A stretch of DNA of 55,395 nt from DASYYE01 sp035946955 (GCA_035946955.1 DASYYE010000261.1:1-55395); one strand, 5' to 3'; positions 1 through 8,966 are shown, numbered from the stretch's first letter. A program made the numbers and translations. The notes: generated by a model not told the origin, from the sequence alone.

Positions 1-67
1 GTATCGGTCCCGGCAGTTACTCTCCCGAGATCATGACCCATCCGTACGTCAGGGTTGAGAGAACGAG

Positions 68-550
68 ATGGCCGAGCAGAGTCCTGCGTCGTGCCCGGTG
101 TGTGGCGGCGCGTCGCAGCAGTTCGCTTCGGTGTTCGCTGAGCTGATGGCCCAGCGTGAGCAGGCACGGCAGGCGGGTGAGCAGGCACGGGCCGCGCAAC
201 CGCCACCGCAGCGGCCGACGCTGGCTGGCAGTGGGCATGGCCCCGTATCGGGCGAGGAAATGCTCCTCCGCGCGGCGGTCGACATCGCCGGCGAGGTGTT
301 GCACCAGGCGGCGAAGCCGCTGGCCAGGCGCGCTGGGCAAGCGGTCAGTGCGGCCCAGGCACGGGGTGCTGCGGCAATGGAAACGGCGCGTGCCGTCGTG
401 GACCGGCACCCCGAGATCTACTGCTGCCAGCGGGACGAGATTGTGTTCGCGGGCGGGAACGGCGGCAGGGTCCCGGTCGGCGTGGCCATGCGCTTTCTGA
501 TCCGCGGCGACGAAGCGGCCCTGGTGACAGCGCTGCAGGGCGGCGCCTGA
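68..550 (+). CDS. Hypothetical protein with N-terminal CPVCGG zinc-ribbon-like motif
   Basis: A 160-residue soluble protein that I do not recognise as a named family. Seen: a CPVCGG knuckle at about residues 9-14, an Ala/Gln/Arg-rich helical stretch (about 20-60), a central amphipathic helical segment, and a C-terminal part with a Cys-Cys pair before a short basic and hydrophobic segment ending in LQGGA. There is no signal peptide or membrane segment. Only one CxxC is present at the N-terminus, so any metal site would need the later Cys pair or a partner protein. It stands alone, converging on the ABC permease gene. GC3 is high, so I take it as real; function unknown. Confidence 0.6.
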   Translation: MAEQSPASCPVCGGASQQFASVFAELMAQREQARQAGEQARAAQPPPQRPTLAGSGHGPVSGEEMLLRAAVDIAGEVLHQAAKPLARRAGQAVSAAQARGAAAMETARAVVDRHPEIYCCQRDEIVFAGGNGGRVPVGVAMRFLIRGDEAALVTALQGGA

Positions 551-611
551 GACTCCTCTCTGCGGCACCCGGCAGCCCCCGGTTGGGCGGGGCGTGCGCA
601 GCGCTGGACCC

Positions 612-2912
612 TCAGTAGGGGCGGAGCATGGCGGCGACCGGGATGCGGGCAGCCCGGTGGCCGGGGACGACGGCGACCAGCGCGGTCGCTGTGGTCGCGA
701 TGGCGGCGGCCGCGGCCATCCCCGCCACCGACGGCGGCTGGGCGATTCCCGCGCCGATGCCGAACGCCTGGCTTGCCAGGTCGGTCAGGTGGGACGACAG
801 CGCCACCCCGAGGGCGACCCCCACCGCACTGGCGATCAGCGCCAGCACCCCCATCCTGGTCATCAGGCATGCCATGATCTGCCGGGGAGTGAGCCCCATG
901 GCCCGCAACGCGCCCACGTCGCGCAGGTAGTCGCCGGTGCCCACCGATGAGGCGGTGAGCAGGCTCGTGAGCGCGATCAAGCCAAGCACCACGAACAACC
1001 CGGTCAGCATGGGGCGGATGATGCCCAGGGCGGCCGCTGGGTCGACGGGCTGGGCCACGTCCAGCCGCCCGCCCGAGGCCCGCTGCAGCCGAGACGCCGC
1101 GGCCGCGGCGCTGACCCCCCGCCGCAGCACCACGCTGTAGGAGGCGGGCGGTGGCACCGCCCCGGCCTGGGTCAGCGTGTCGATCCCGTAGGCCAGCACC
1201 TGGCCCCCGTACTCAGGCTCGATGATCCGCCCCACGATCGTGAAGATCACCGGGGCCGCGCCCACCCAGATCCTGATCCGCTCCCCCACCCGCAGGTGCG
1301 TCGCGTCCAGCAGACCCTGGCTGGCGACGGCCTCCCCGGGCACATGGTAGAGCCTTCCCGCCGCGACGTGGAACGGATAGGGCCGTGCCGAACTGCCCAC
1401 GCCCAGCATGGAGATGGCCGAGGTCTGACCCGGCAGCAGCGCGCTGATCACCACTGACGGGTACACGGCCGCGATGTCCGGGTCGTGGTGGAGGATCTGG
1501 CCCGCCTGTGCGGGGGCCAGCTCGCCGGGGCTGACGGTCAGCGCAGCGGCCAGGCCGATCTCGCCCGGATGACGCTGCACGCTGTCGAGCGTGGCCCAGA
1601 AGCCCATGCCGATCGTGGCCATCACCATAGGCAGCGCCAGGCCCCCGATCGTGAGCGCGGCGGGCACCCTGCGGGTGAACGCGGCGCGCGCCCCCAGCAC
1701 CAGCGCTGGCGGCAGCCGGGTGATCAGGGCGGTGCGGGCGAGCATGGACAGCCGTCCGCCCGGTGGCGGCGGCCGGACCGCGGCGACCGGCCAGACACTG
1801 CCCGCGCGCACAGCCGGGACCACAGTGGCCGCGAGCACAGCCGCCTCGGTGCCGCCTGCGATCAGCAGCACCCAGCCCGCTGGCAGCGGGGCCACCGCGG
1901 GCAGCACACCGACCGGCACACCCCCGAGCAGTTTGGCCGTGAGCAGGCGGGCGGCCAGCACGCCTGCACCGGCGCCAGCCAGGCCGAGGGCGCCATGCTC
2001 GGCCACTACCACAGCGACGAGCTGACGCGGGGTGAACCCGAGGGTCTTGAGCATGGCCAGATCCTGCCGCTGGACGAGCACCCGCCCGCCAGCGGCATTG
2101 CCGATGGCCAGTAATGCCCCGCCCAGTGCGACGAGCCCGAACAGTGCGAGCAGCAGCCCCAGCAGGGGTTCGCTGCCGCCCATGGACTGCTGTACGTCGC
2201 GCCAGGTCGAGACGCTGACGACGGCACCGCTGCCGAGGGTGGTGAAAGCCTGCTGGACGACGAACCCGGTGGCTGAGGGATCGGACAGGCGCAGGCCCAC
2301 GACCTCCTCGGTGTGGGCGGCGACCTGTTCCACCTGGGACACGAGCGCGGGCAGCACCCATATCAGGCCTGGCGTCTGTGCCGGGTAGAAACCTTGGGCG
2401 GACGTGTCGGCGACGCCCGCCACGCGCACCGGGACCGAGCGGCCGTCCAGCCCTTCGACCACCAGACGCGACCCGACACCGGCCCGCAGCGCCTGCGCGA
2501 ACGAGGTCTCCAGTACCACCCCACCTGGCTGGGCCTGCGCCAGCCAGTGGCCCTGGCGGACCAGTGGCCGGCCGATCGCCGGCAGCGCCGGTGTCATGGC
2601 CCAGAGCTGGACCGGGGCAGTCAGCGGCCCACGGACCAGGGTGGCGGCTGTGGCCCGGTATGGCCCTGCCACCCCGGCGACCACGGCCATCTCACGCAGC
2701 GGGCGGACGGGGGTGCCCGGTGTCAGGTGGAGCCAGACATGGGCCCCCCTGGTCTGCGCGAACAGGGCACGCCAGGGGTTGGTCGCGCCCTCCAGCAGGG
2801 TGGCCGACAGCAGCAGCGCAGTGACGACACCGGCCACGACGAGAACGATCGCCGCGGCATGGCCGACCCGGGCGCGGAGGTCGGCCCGGACCCACAGCAG
2901 CGCCGCCCGCAC
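612..2912 (-). CDS. ABC transporter permease, FtsX/MacB type
   Basis: A 766-residue membrane subunit of an ABC exporter of the MacB/FtsX class. Seen: one N-terminal membrane helix (about residues 15-40) followed by a large extracytoplasmic domain, a first FtsX core (about 245-365) with the typical cytoplasmic loop reading LAMLKTLGFTPRQLV, a central membrane segment (about 405-435), a second extracytoplasmic domain, and a C-terminal FtsX core (about 635-760) with the matching loop VGALRAMGLTPRQIM. Two FtsX cores in one chain is normal for the long actinobacterial versions. It starts with GTG 5 bp after the stop of the ATPase gene, so PadR, ATPase and permease form one operon. The substrate (lipid, peptide or drug) cannot be told from sequence. 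Confidence 0.9.
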   Translation of the reverse strand: MRAALLWVRADLRARVGHAAAIVLVVAGVVTALLLSATLLEGATNPWRALFAQTRGAHVWLHLTPGTPVRPLREMAVVAGVAGPYRATAATLVRGPLTAPVQLWAMTPALPAIGRPLVRQGHWLAQAQPGGVVLETSFAQALRAGVGSRLVVEGLDGRSVPVRVAGVADTSAQGFYPAQTPGLIWVLPALVSQVEQVAAHTEEVVGLRLSDPSATGFVVQQAFTTLGSGAVVSVSTWRDVQQSMGGSEPLLGLLLALFGLVALGGALLAIGNAAGGRVLVQRQDLAMLKTLGFTPRQLVAVVVAEHGALGLAGAGAGVLAARLLTAKLLGGVPVGVLPAVAPLPAGWVLLIAGGTEAAVLAATVVPAVRAGSVWPVAAVRPPPPGGRLSMLARTALITRLPPALVLGARAAFTRRVPAALTIGGLALPMVMATIGMGFWATLDSVQRHPGEIGLAAALTVSPGELAPAQAGQILHHDPDIAAVYPSVVISALLPGQTSAISMLGVGSSARPYPFHVAAGRLYHVPGEAVASQGLLDATHLRVGERIRIWVGAAPVIFTIVGRIIEPEYGGQVLAYGIDTLTQAGAVPPPASYSVVLRRGVSAAAAASRLQRASGGRLDVAQPVDPAAALGIIRPMLTGLFVVLGLIALTSLLTASSVGTGDYLRDVGALRAMGLTPRQIMACLMTRMGVLALIASAVGVALGVALSSHLTDLASQAFGIGAGIAQPPSVAGMAAAAAIATTATALVAVVPGHRAARIPVAAMLRPY

Positions 2913-2917
2913 AGGGG

Positions 2918-3712
2918 TCAGCCTTTGAGTTCGAGCACGCCGCTGGCTGGCGCCCGGCGTGGCGGGACCCGCGGCAGGTCGGCGTCGTCGGCAACCATCC
3001 CGTCGAAGAGGTTGACGACGCGGTCTGCCATGCTCGCCGCACGCGCGTCATGGGTGACCAGCAGGATCGCCTGGCCTGCGGCGTGGCTGCGGCACAGCAG
3101 GCGCAGCACATCGGCGGTGTTGGCGCTGTCGAGGTTGCCGGTCGGCTCGTCCGCGAGCAGCAGGCTCGGGTGGTGCGCGAGCGCCCTGGCCAGAGCCACG
3201 CGCTGCTGCTCCCCGCCGGACAGCCGGGTGGGTGCCTGGCCGGCTTTGCTGGACAGGCTGAGCTCGGTCAGCAACTCCTCCCGGCGGGCACGTGCTTCGC
3301 GGCGGCTGGCGCCGCCGAGCAGCGCGGCAAGCTCCACATTGTCCGCCACGGTCATGCTCGATACCAGGTTGAAGAACTGGAACACGAACCCGATGTGCTG
3401 CCTGCGCAGCACCGCCCAGCGTGCCTGGCTGAGCCGGTCCACCCGCTGGCCGTCCAGCCAGACCTGGCCGCTGGTGGCGGGTTCCAGGCCGCCGAGCACA
3501 TGCAGGAGGGTCGACTTCCCCGACCCCGACGGGCCCATGACGGCGACGAACTCGCCAGCGCGGACGCTCAGGTCCACGCCGCGTAGCGCGTGGACAGTGC
3601 CGCCCTCGGTCTGGAACACCTTGGTCAGACCCACCGTCCGCAGCAGTTCCTGGGCTGGCACCGGGCCGGGCCCAGTCAGCTGGCGAGGGGGCAGGTTGTC
3701 TGGGTGGGTCAC
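2918..3712 (-). CDS. ABC transporter ATP-binding protein, LolD/MacB type
   Basis: A 264-residue ATPase that powers the adjacent FtsX-type permease. Seen: Walker A GPSGSGKST (residues 60-68), Q-loop in the FVFQFFNL segment (about 109-116), signature LSGGEQQRVALARAL (from 164), Walker B LLLADEP (from 184) followed by TGNLDS, and the H-loop LLVTHD. The LSGGEQQR and TGNLDS forms are typical of the LolD/MacB/FtsE branch. The GTG start overlaps the TGA stop of the PadR gene (GTGA), which indicates translational coupling. Confidence 0.95.
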   Translation of the reverse strand: MTHPDNLPPRQLTGPGPVPAQELLRTVGLTKVFQTEGGTVHALRGVDLSVRAGEFVAVMGPSGSGKSTLLHVLGGLEPATSGQVWLDGQRVDRLSQARWAVLRRQHIGFVFQFFNLVSSMTVADNVELAALLGGASRREARARREELLTELSLSSKAGQAPTRLSGGEQQRVALARALAHHPSLLLADEPTGNLDSANTADVLRLLCRSHAAGQAILLVTHDARAASMADRVVNLFDGMVADDADLPRVPPRRAPASGVLELKG

Positions 3713-4215
3713 ATCAGCTCTTCCTGGCAGCGTTCGAGCCAGTCCAAGTCGGCCTGCACATGCAGGATGGCGCCCTCGATGAGGAGCCGGGAGATGCGCT
3801 CGGCACTGGGCGTGCTGGCCGCGGCACGCGACAGCGAGCGCATCTGTGATAGGTAGTGCCGGCGCTGCCGGTTGATCAGCCCCAGCCGGTCCGTGTCACC
3901 AGCCAGGGGGGCGAGTGCCAGCTTCATGAAGAAGTCGTCACGGACCCGGGGGCCGTCGCTGGGCTCCTCCAGCCAGGCGTTCACCGCCTCCCGGCCCGCC
4001 GGGGTCAGCTCGTACACCCGCTTGTTGGGACGGCTCGCCTGGACCACGTCCTGGCCGTGGACCAGCCCGGCCCGTTCCAGGCGCTGGAGCGTGAGGTAGA
4101 TCTGGCCGATGTTGGGCGGCGGGTAGGCCAGCCCGAACACCTGCTCGAGCTGGGTCTTCAGCTCATACCCATGGGCCGGTTCCTTGGCCAGCAGTGCCAG
4201 CAATGGCAGGCGCAT
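3709..4215 (-). CDS. PadR-family transcriptional regulator
   Basis: A 168-residue winged-helix repressor of the PadR family, long form with a C-terminal helical dimerisation domain. Seen: the N-terminal winged helix with the family pattern LLALLAKEPAHGYEL, then NIGQIYLTLQRLERAGLV, and a helical C-terminus. I choose ATG 4215 because a GGAGGAG Shine-Dalgarno lies just upstream; an in-frame GTG at 4236 precedes that site. It is the first gene of the operon with the ABC exporter. PadR proteins next to ABC exporters usually repress them until a drug or signal binds, so local autoregulation is inferred here. Confidence 0.9.
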   Translation of the reverse strand: MRLPLLALLAKEPAHGYELKTQLEQVFGLAYPPPNIGQIYLTLQRLERAGLVHGQDVVQASRPNKRVYELTPAGREAVNAWLEEPSDGPRVRDDFFMKLALAPLAGDTDRLGLINRQRRHYLSQMRSLSRAAASTPSAERISRLLIEGAILHVQADLDWLERCQEELM

Positions 4216-4368
4216 GGTCTGCTCCTCCCTCGGCACCCGGCCTGGTGGCTACTGCCACTCGTGGCGCATGAAGCCGCTCCCAGCGGGGAGTGGGCCCAAT
4301 TGCGTCTTCCCTCATGGTGTCATGCCGACCCGTGGTGGACCTAGACGTAACAACCGGGAAACACCCCG

Positions 4369-4397
4369 TTGACGATTACATATCGCGAGTATATAAC
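4369..4397 (+). promoter_or_regulatory. Sigma-70-like promoter of the sugar ABC importer operon
   Basis: TTGACG at 4369-4374 and TATAAC at 4392-4397 are separated by exactly 17 bp, in a short A/T-rich island within GC-rich DNA. The predicted transcription start is about 4404. The -35 TTG could be read as a start codon of the following reading frame, but a start inside the promoter is impossible, so the coding start must lie downstream. Confidence 0.7.
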
Positions 4398-4406
4398 AAG
4401 TATGTA
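4377..4406. promoter_or_regulatory. Candidate operator, inverted repeat TACATA-N18-TATGTA around the -10 box
   Basis: TACATA (4377-4382) and its exact complement TATGTA (4401-4406) flank the -10 hexamer of the importer promoter. A regulator bound here would occlude RNA polymerase. The site lies between the divergent PadR operon and the importer operon, so PadR is one candidate binder. Sugar importers are more often controlled by LacI or GntR proteins, and none is adjacent. Confidence 0.4.
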
Positions 4407-4455
4407 TTCGGGCGTCGGGGAATTCTTGGGTGCAGGGCGACGAGGACGTGAGCCC

Positions 4456-5751
4456 GTGATCAGACGCACAGCGGTGGTGGCAACCGCCAGGCTCCTTACG
4501 GCCGTGCTGTTGCTGGGGCCAGCCACGGCCGGGTGCGCCCGGTCCACCACCGCCTCGCTCGCGTCGCTGAGCGGCACCGGCCCGATCACCTTCGCCACCG
4601 GCAAGCTGGACACCAACAGCTACCTGCCCGCACTGCTGCGCTCGTGGAACGCGGCGCACCCGCACCAGCGGGTGACGCTGATCCAGCTCCCCAACGAGGC
4701 CGACGACCAGCACGCACAGCTCATAGCCAACCTGCAGACCAAGTCCACCCGCTATGACGTGATGAGCCTCGACGTCATCTGGACCGCCGAGTTCGCCGCG
4801 AACGGCTGGATCATGCCGCTCAACCCGCGGCAGTTCAGCCTCCACTCGTTCCTGGCACCAGCGGTGGCCACCGCACGCTACGAAGGAAGGCTGTACGCGG
4901 TGCCGTTCACGAGCAACGCCGGCCTGCTCTACTACCGCACCGACATCCTGGCAGCCGCCCACCGCGCACCACCGAGGACCTGGGCACAGCTCGCCACCCT
5001 GGCGGCCACCCTGGCGCCCCGCCACCAGATGGGCGGCTACGCAGGGCAGTTCGCCCCCTATGAGGGACTGACGGTGAACTTCGCCGAGGCGGTCCAGTCC
5101 GCGGGGGGTGCCATCCTGTCCGCCGACCGTACCCGGGTCACGGTCAACTCCCCGCAGGCCCGGGCGGGACTGCACTTCCTGCAGGAAGGGCTGCGTGCGG
5201 GCTGGATCCCCCAGGCGGCGCTCGGCTACGACGAGGCCACCTCCCAGGCTGCCTTCGAAGCAGGCAAGCTGCTGTTCCTGCGGAACTGGCCCTATGTCTA
5301 CGGTCAGGCCAGCCAGCCCGGCCCGGGCAACGTGGTGGCGGGGAAGTTCGGGGTCACCGCGTTGCCTGGGCCGCATGGCCCGGGCTCCAGCGTGCTCGGT
5401 GGCGCGAACCTCGGCGTCAGCGCCTTCTCCCGCCACCAGCGCACCGCCCTGGCGTTCATCAAGTTCCTGACCAGCCCGGCCAGTGAGCGTGAGGTGCTGG
5501 TCGACGGCTCGCTGCCGCCGGTGCTGACCAGCCTTTACGAGAACCCGGCGCTGGCCCGGCGGTTCCCCTACCTGCCCGTACTGGAAAGAGCGATCCTCAC
5601 AGCCAAGCCACGGCCCGAGACCCCCAACTACAGCCAGCTCAGCCTGGCCGTGTCCAGCACGGCGCACCAGGCGCTGGTCACGGGCGAGCCAGCAGGCCAG
5701 GCCATCGCCACCCTTTCCAGGCAGCTCGACTCGATCATGCGGAACGGCTGA
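4456..5751 (+). CDS. Extracellular sugar-type ABC substrate-binding lipoprotein (first of two)
   Basis: A substrate-binding protein of the family-1 (maltose/trehalose-type) class, 431 residues from GTG 4456. It has a basic N-terminus, a hydrophobic stretch and a lipobox ending ATAGC, so it should be a membrane-anchored lipoprotein. The mature part shows typical family features: a segment with LIANLQTKSTRYDVMSLDV, LYAVPFTSNAGLLYYRTDI, FEAGKLLFLRNWPYVY, and LGGANLGVSAFS near the last third. An upstream ATG at 4402 lies at the predicted transcription start and would give a leaderless product with an unusual N-terminus; GTG 4456 fits the signal sequence better. A second binding protein follows 34 bp later, which is unusual. 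Confidence 0.88.
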   Translation: MIRRTAVVATARLLTAVLLLGPATAGCARSTTASLASLSGTGPITFATGKLDTNSYLPALLRSWNAAHPHQRVTLIQLPNEADDQHAQLIANLQTKSTRYDVMSLDVIWTAEFAANGWIMPLNPRQFSLHSFLAPAVATARYEGRLYAVPFTSNAGLLYYRTDILAAAHRAPPRTWAQLATLAATLAPRHQMGGYAGQFAPYEGLTVNFAEAVQSAGGAILSADRTRVTVNSPQARAGLHFLQEGLRAGWIPQAALGYDEATSQAAFEAGKLLFLRNWPYVYGQASQPGPGNVVAGKFGVTALPGPHGPGSSVLGGANLGVSAFSRHQRTALAFIKFLTSPASEREVLVDGSLPPVLTSLYENPALARRFPYLPVLERAILTAKPRPETPNYSQLSLAVSSTAHQALVTGEPAGQAIATLSRQLDSIMRNG

Positions 5752-5785
5752 CACAAAGCCAGCCAACTCAAGGGAGGTGGCCATT

Positions 5786-7045
5786 ATGAGAAAACGGGTT
5801 TTCGCGGCGGTAGCCATCGCCGCGGTCGCGGCGGCAGCCGCGGCGGGCTGCAGCAGTTCCGGCCCGAGCAAACCCGTCTCGGCCAGTAGCAAGCAAACGA
5901 TCGTCTTCGCCGAGTCCGGGCTCGGCACGGAGGGCCAGGCCACGCAGGCGGCCATCAACGCCTTCCAGAAAGCCAACCCCAACATCACCGTCAAGGTCGA
6001 CGTGCTGTCGCCGAACTCGACGACCTACCTGTCGCAGCTCGAGCACTCCTTCACCTCGGGCTCGACCACGCCGGACGTGTTCGAGACCGACGTGACCTAC
6101 CCCGCCAAGTTCGCGCAGGCAGGCTGGGTGCTCAACCTGAGCTCGCTGAACCCCAACATGTCCCAGTTCTTCCCGCACGAGGTGGCGGCGGGCACCTTCA
6201 ACGGCCAGCCCTACGCGGTCCCCTGGTTCGACAACCCGGAGGGCCTGTTCTACCGCACCGACCTCATCAAGACCCCGCCGGCCAGCCCGGCCCAGGTGGT
6301 CTCGGACGCGCAGGCGGCGATGAAGGCCGACAAGTCGCTGAAGGAGGGCCTGGCCTTCGAGGGCAACAAGTACGAAGGCGAGATCACTGCGTTCATGACG
6401 GTCGACTCGGCGTTCGGCGGCAAGGTCGACCCGGCCAACATCAACACACCGGGCAACGTCGCCGCGCTGAGCTGGCTGTATGACGCCATCTACAAGAACC
6501 ACATCGCGCCCACGGCGGTGACCGGGTGGACCGAGGGCAACGTGCAGCAGGAGTTCAGCTCCGGGCACGCGGCGTTCGCCATCAACTACCCGTTCGTCGA
6601 AGCGGTGCCGCCGGTGGCGGCGGTCAAGGGCCACATCGGCTACATCCCGTTCCCGGCCGGGCCCGGCGGCACGCCAGGCTCCGCGCTCGGCGGCGAGATG
6701 CTCGCCATCAACGCCAAGACCGCCCACTCGGCCGCGTCCTGGAAGCTCATCGAGTACCTGACGAGCGTGCCCGCGGAGGTCACACGCGCGGAGGCGACCG
6801 GTGACCCGCCGTCGCTGCCGAGCGCCTACACCTCTGCCCTGTACGCGAAGGCACCGTACTTCCAGAACGTGAAGGTGCTGAACTCCTACTCACAGCCGCG
6901 CCCGGTCACACCCAACTACCTGACGGTCTCCAACGACCTCCAGGTGATGTTGTCGGAGGCGTTCGCGAACTCGATGTCGCCAGCGGCGGCCGTCAAGTCC
7001 GAAGCGCCGACGATCAAGACCGACGCCGCAGCTACTCCCGGCTGA
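5786..7045 (+). CDS. Extracellular sugar-type ABC substrate-binding lipoprotein (second of two)
   Basis: A 419-residue family-1 solute-binding lipoprotein. The ATG at 5786 follows a strong GGGAGGTG Shine-Dalgarno (5772-5779) and opens a classic lipoprotein signal: MRKR, an Ala/Val-rich core, then AAAGCSSS. The mature domain has the pattern TTPDVFETDVTYPAKFAQAG, then YAVPWFDNPEGLFYRTDL and FSSGHAAFAINYPF. It shares fold motifs with the preceding binding protein but is clearly diverged, so I see no recent duplication. It sits directly before the two permease genes, so it is the likely cognate receptor of that permease pair. Confidence 0.93.
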   Translation: MRKRVFAAVAIAAVAAAAAAGCSSSGPSKPVSASSKQTIVFAESGLGTEGQATQAAINAFQKANPNITVKVDVLSPNSTTYLSQLEHSFTSGSTTPDVFETDVTYPAKFAQAGWVLNLSSLNPNMSQFFPHEVAAGTFNGQPYAVPWFDNPEGLFYRTDLIKTPPASPAQVVSDAQAAMKADKSLKEGLAFEGNKYEGEITAFMTVDSAFGGKVDPANINTPGNVAALSWLYDAIYKNHIAPTAVTGWTEGNVQQEFSSGHAAFAINYPFVEAVPPVAAVKGHIGYIPFPAGPGGTPGSALGGEMLAINAKTAHSAASWKLIEYLTSVPAEVTRAEATGDPPSLPSAYTSALYAKAPYFQNVKVLNSYSQPRPVTPNYLTVSNDLQVMLSEAFANSMSPAAAVKSEAPTIKTDAAATPG

Positions 7046-7059
7046 GCGGGCAGCGGCCG

Positions 7060-8013
7060 ATGACTGCCCAAACCGCGGCAGACAGGCGGTCGATGCTGCC
7101 ACGCGGGTGGCGGTCCGGGACGGCCCCGACACGGGCTGCCTCGGACCGCCGCCTCGGCTACCTGCTGGTGGCGCCGGTCCTGGTCCTGCTGCTCGCTATC
7201 ACCGCATACCCGCTCATCTCTGCCGTGTGGAACTCGTTCCACTTCGACAACCTGAGTTTCGGCAACCTCCCGCACAAGTTCGTGGGCACCGACAACTACA
7301 AGGCCATGTTCACCTCGCATGAGTGGCAGTCGGCGCTGGTACGGACCCTCGTCTTCACCGTCGTGACGATCGTCTTCGACATCGTCGCGGCCATCGGGCT
7401 GGCCCTCATGCTCCACCGCCGGTTCCGTGGCCGTGGGTTCCTGCGCGCCGCGGTGCTCGTGCCCTGGGCTGTGCCCACGGTGGTCTCAGCGATGCTGTGG
7501 AAGACGATGTTCGACCCACGGTCCGGCTTCGTCGACTACTTCCTGGCCAACTTCCATTCGCCGTGGGCCAACCTGGCCTGGGTCAACGCCAATGTGTGGC
7601 GTACCTGGGCGGTCATCTTCGTCGCCGACACCTGGAAGAACGTGCCGTTCGTGGCGATCCTGCTGCTGGCCGGGCTGCAGGTCATCCCGAACGAGGTGTA
7701 TGAGGCGGCGCGGGTGGACGGCGCCAGCGCATGGCAGTCGTTCCGGCGGATCACGCTGCCGCTGCTGAAGCCGGCCCTGTCGGTGGCACTGATCTTCCGT
7801 ACATTGCAGGCGCTGCTGGTGTTCGACGTCATCTACATCATCAGCCAGGGAGGGCCGGGGAACTCGACCGAGTCGTCGTTCTTCCTGAACTTCAACGCCT
7901 ACACCGTCAACCTCGACTTCGGCCTGGGCAGCGCCATGTCGATCTTCCTGGTCGCCCTCGCGCTGGTGGTGGCTGGCGCCTACGTCCGGTTCTTCCGCCC
8001 GGAGGTGACATGA
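7060..8013 (+). CDS. Sugar ABC transporter permease, MalF-like
   Basis: A 317-residue inner-membrane permease with six predicted membrane helices. The first helix is around residues 30-50. The family EAA loop EVYEAARVDGASAWQSFRRI, followed by LPLLKP, is present in the C-terminal half and contacts the ATPase. It belongs to the MalF/UgpA-type subunits. No ATPase gene is in the operon. Many actinomycete carbohydrate importers of this type share a single ATPase (MsiK) encoded elsewhere, so I infer the same here. The next gene overlaps its stop codon. Confidence 0.94.
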   Translation: MTAQTAADRRSMLPRGWRSGTAPTRAASDRRLGYLLVAPVLVLLLAITAYPLISAVWNSFHFDNLSFGNLPHKFVGTDNYKAMFTSHEWQSALVRTLVFTVVTIVFDIVAAIGLALMLHRRFRGRGFLRAAVLVPWAVPTVVSAMLWKTMFDPRSGFVDYFLANFHSPWANLAWVNANVWRTWAVIFVADTWKNVPFVAILLLAGLQVIPNEVYEAARVDGASAWQSFRRITLPLLKPALSVALIFRTLQALLVFDVIYIISQGGPGNSTESSFFLNFNAYTVNLDFGLGSAMSIFLVALALVVAGAYVRFFRPEVT

Positions 8014-8918
8014 CTGCCGCCGACGCCGTACCCGCACCCGTCACGGCCCCGGCGGTCACCAGGTGGACACCAGGCCGACGCGCACGAAAGGCCGCCTGGG
8101 AGACACTGTTCTACCTGGGGGCCGTGATCGCCGTGCTGATCTCGCTCTTCCCCTTCTACTGGATCCTGCGCACGTCCCTGGAGTCTGACTCCCAGATCGG
8201 CGCGGGGGTGGGCGGGACCAACGGCATCATCCCCGGCCACCTGTCCGGCAGCGCCTACTCGCAGGTGTTCTCGCAGGGGCACTTCCTCACGCCACTGATC
8301 AACTCCGCCATCGTCGCCCTGGGCACCACGCTCGTCACGGTCATCGTGGCGTCCATGGCCGGCTACGCACTGGCCCGGCTGAACATCCGCGGCGCCGGGC
8401 CGATCCTCGCGTTCATCCTGCTCGCGGGCTTCTTCCCGGTGATCGGGATCATCGGGCCGATGTACCTGGTGTTCAAGGACCTGAATGTCCTCGACAACAT
8501 CTGGCCGCTGATCATCACCTACCTCGTCTACACGCTGCCGATCTCGACCTGGCTGCTGAAGAACTTCTTCCAGCAGATCCCGGCGGAACTGGAGGAGGCG
8601 GCGCTGGTGGACGGGGCGACCCGGCTGCAGACACTGCGGCGGGTGGTGATGCCGGTCGCGGTTCCCGGTGTGTTCACCGCCGCGATCCTGTCCTTCATCC
8701 TGGCCTGGAACGACTTCGCGTTCGCGGTCTCGTTCCTGGTCACGCCGTCCCACTTCACCGCGCCGGTGGCGATCTTCACCTTCGGCCAGAGCCAGTTCTC
8801 CACGTTCTACAACCTCATCGACGCGGCCGTGGTGATCATCTCGATCCCGATCGCCCTGCTCGTGCTGTTCGCACAGCGCCGCATCGTCTCAGGCCTGACC
8901 GCAGGGTCGTTCCGCTGA
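8010..8918 (+). CDS. Sugar ABC transporter permease, MalG-like
   Basis: A 302-residue permease starting at ATG 8010, which overlaps the TGA of the MalF-like gene (ATGA) and has GGAGGTG just upstream. It has six predicted membrane helices. The EAA loop reads ELEEAALVDGATRLQTLRRV, followed by VMPVAVPG, and the C-terminus ends in QRRIVSGLTAGSFR. That tail, close to QRxxVxGLTAGAVK, is typical of MalG-type subunits. Together with the MalF-like subunit and binding protein it forms an importer, probably for an oligosaccharide. It is the last gene of the operon and is followed by a hairpin terminator. Confidence 0.94.
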   Translation: MTAADAVPAPVTAPAVTRWTPGRRARKAAWETLFYLGAVIAVLISLFPFYWILRTSLESDSQIGAGVGGTNGIIPGHLSGSAYSQVFSQGHFLTPLINSAIVALGTTLVTVIVASMAGYALARLNIRGAGPILAFILLAGFFPVIGIIGPMYLVFKDLNVLDNIWPLIITYLVYTLPISTWLLKNFFQQIPAELEEAALVDGATRLQTLRRVVMPVAVPGVFTAAILSFILAWNDFAFAVSFLVTPSHFTAPVAIFTFGQSQFSTFYNLIDAAVVIISIPIALLVLFAQRRIVSGLTAGSFR

Positions 8919-8924
8919 CAAGCC

Positions 8925-8966
8925 GGTGGCGGGGGCCAGGTGCGTTAGGCCCTGCCCCCCGCCACC
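8925..8966 (+). terminator. GC-rich hairpin after the importer operon
   Basis: GGTGGCGGGGG pairs with CCCCCCGCCACC across a short loop that also allows a CCAGG/CCCTG extension. It begins 6 bp after the stop of the last permease gene. There is no T-tract, as is common for actinomycete terminators. Confidence 0.65.

Noticed and set aside
17..568. Long open frame on the minus strand opposite the first gene
   Set aside because: It is the shadow of the real plus-strand gene in GC-rich DNA; its protein is Arg/His/Pro-rich with no family pattern.
4369..4455. Extension of the first binding protein to the TTG at 4369
   Set aside because: That TTG is part of the -35 box, so it cannot be in the transcript.
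4312..5994. 560-codon open frame antisense to the first binding-protein gene
   Set aside because: Low-complexity Gly/Arg/Val composition, no start signals, and it lies across a clear promoter and two real genes.
7731..8009. N-terminal extension of the MalG-like permease
   Set aside because: It lies inside the MalF-like gene in another frame; ATG 8010 with GGAGGTG gives the normal family length.
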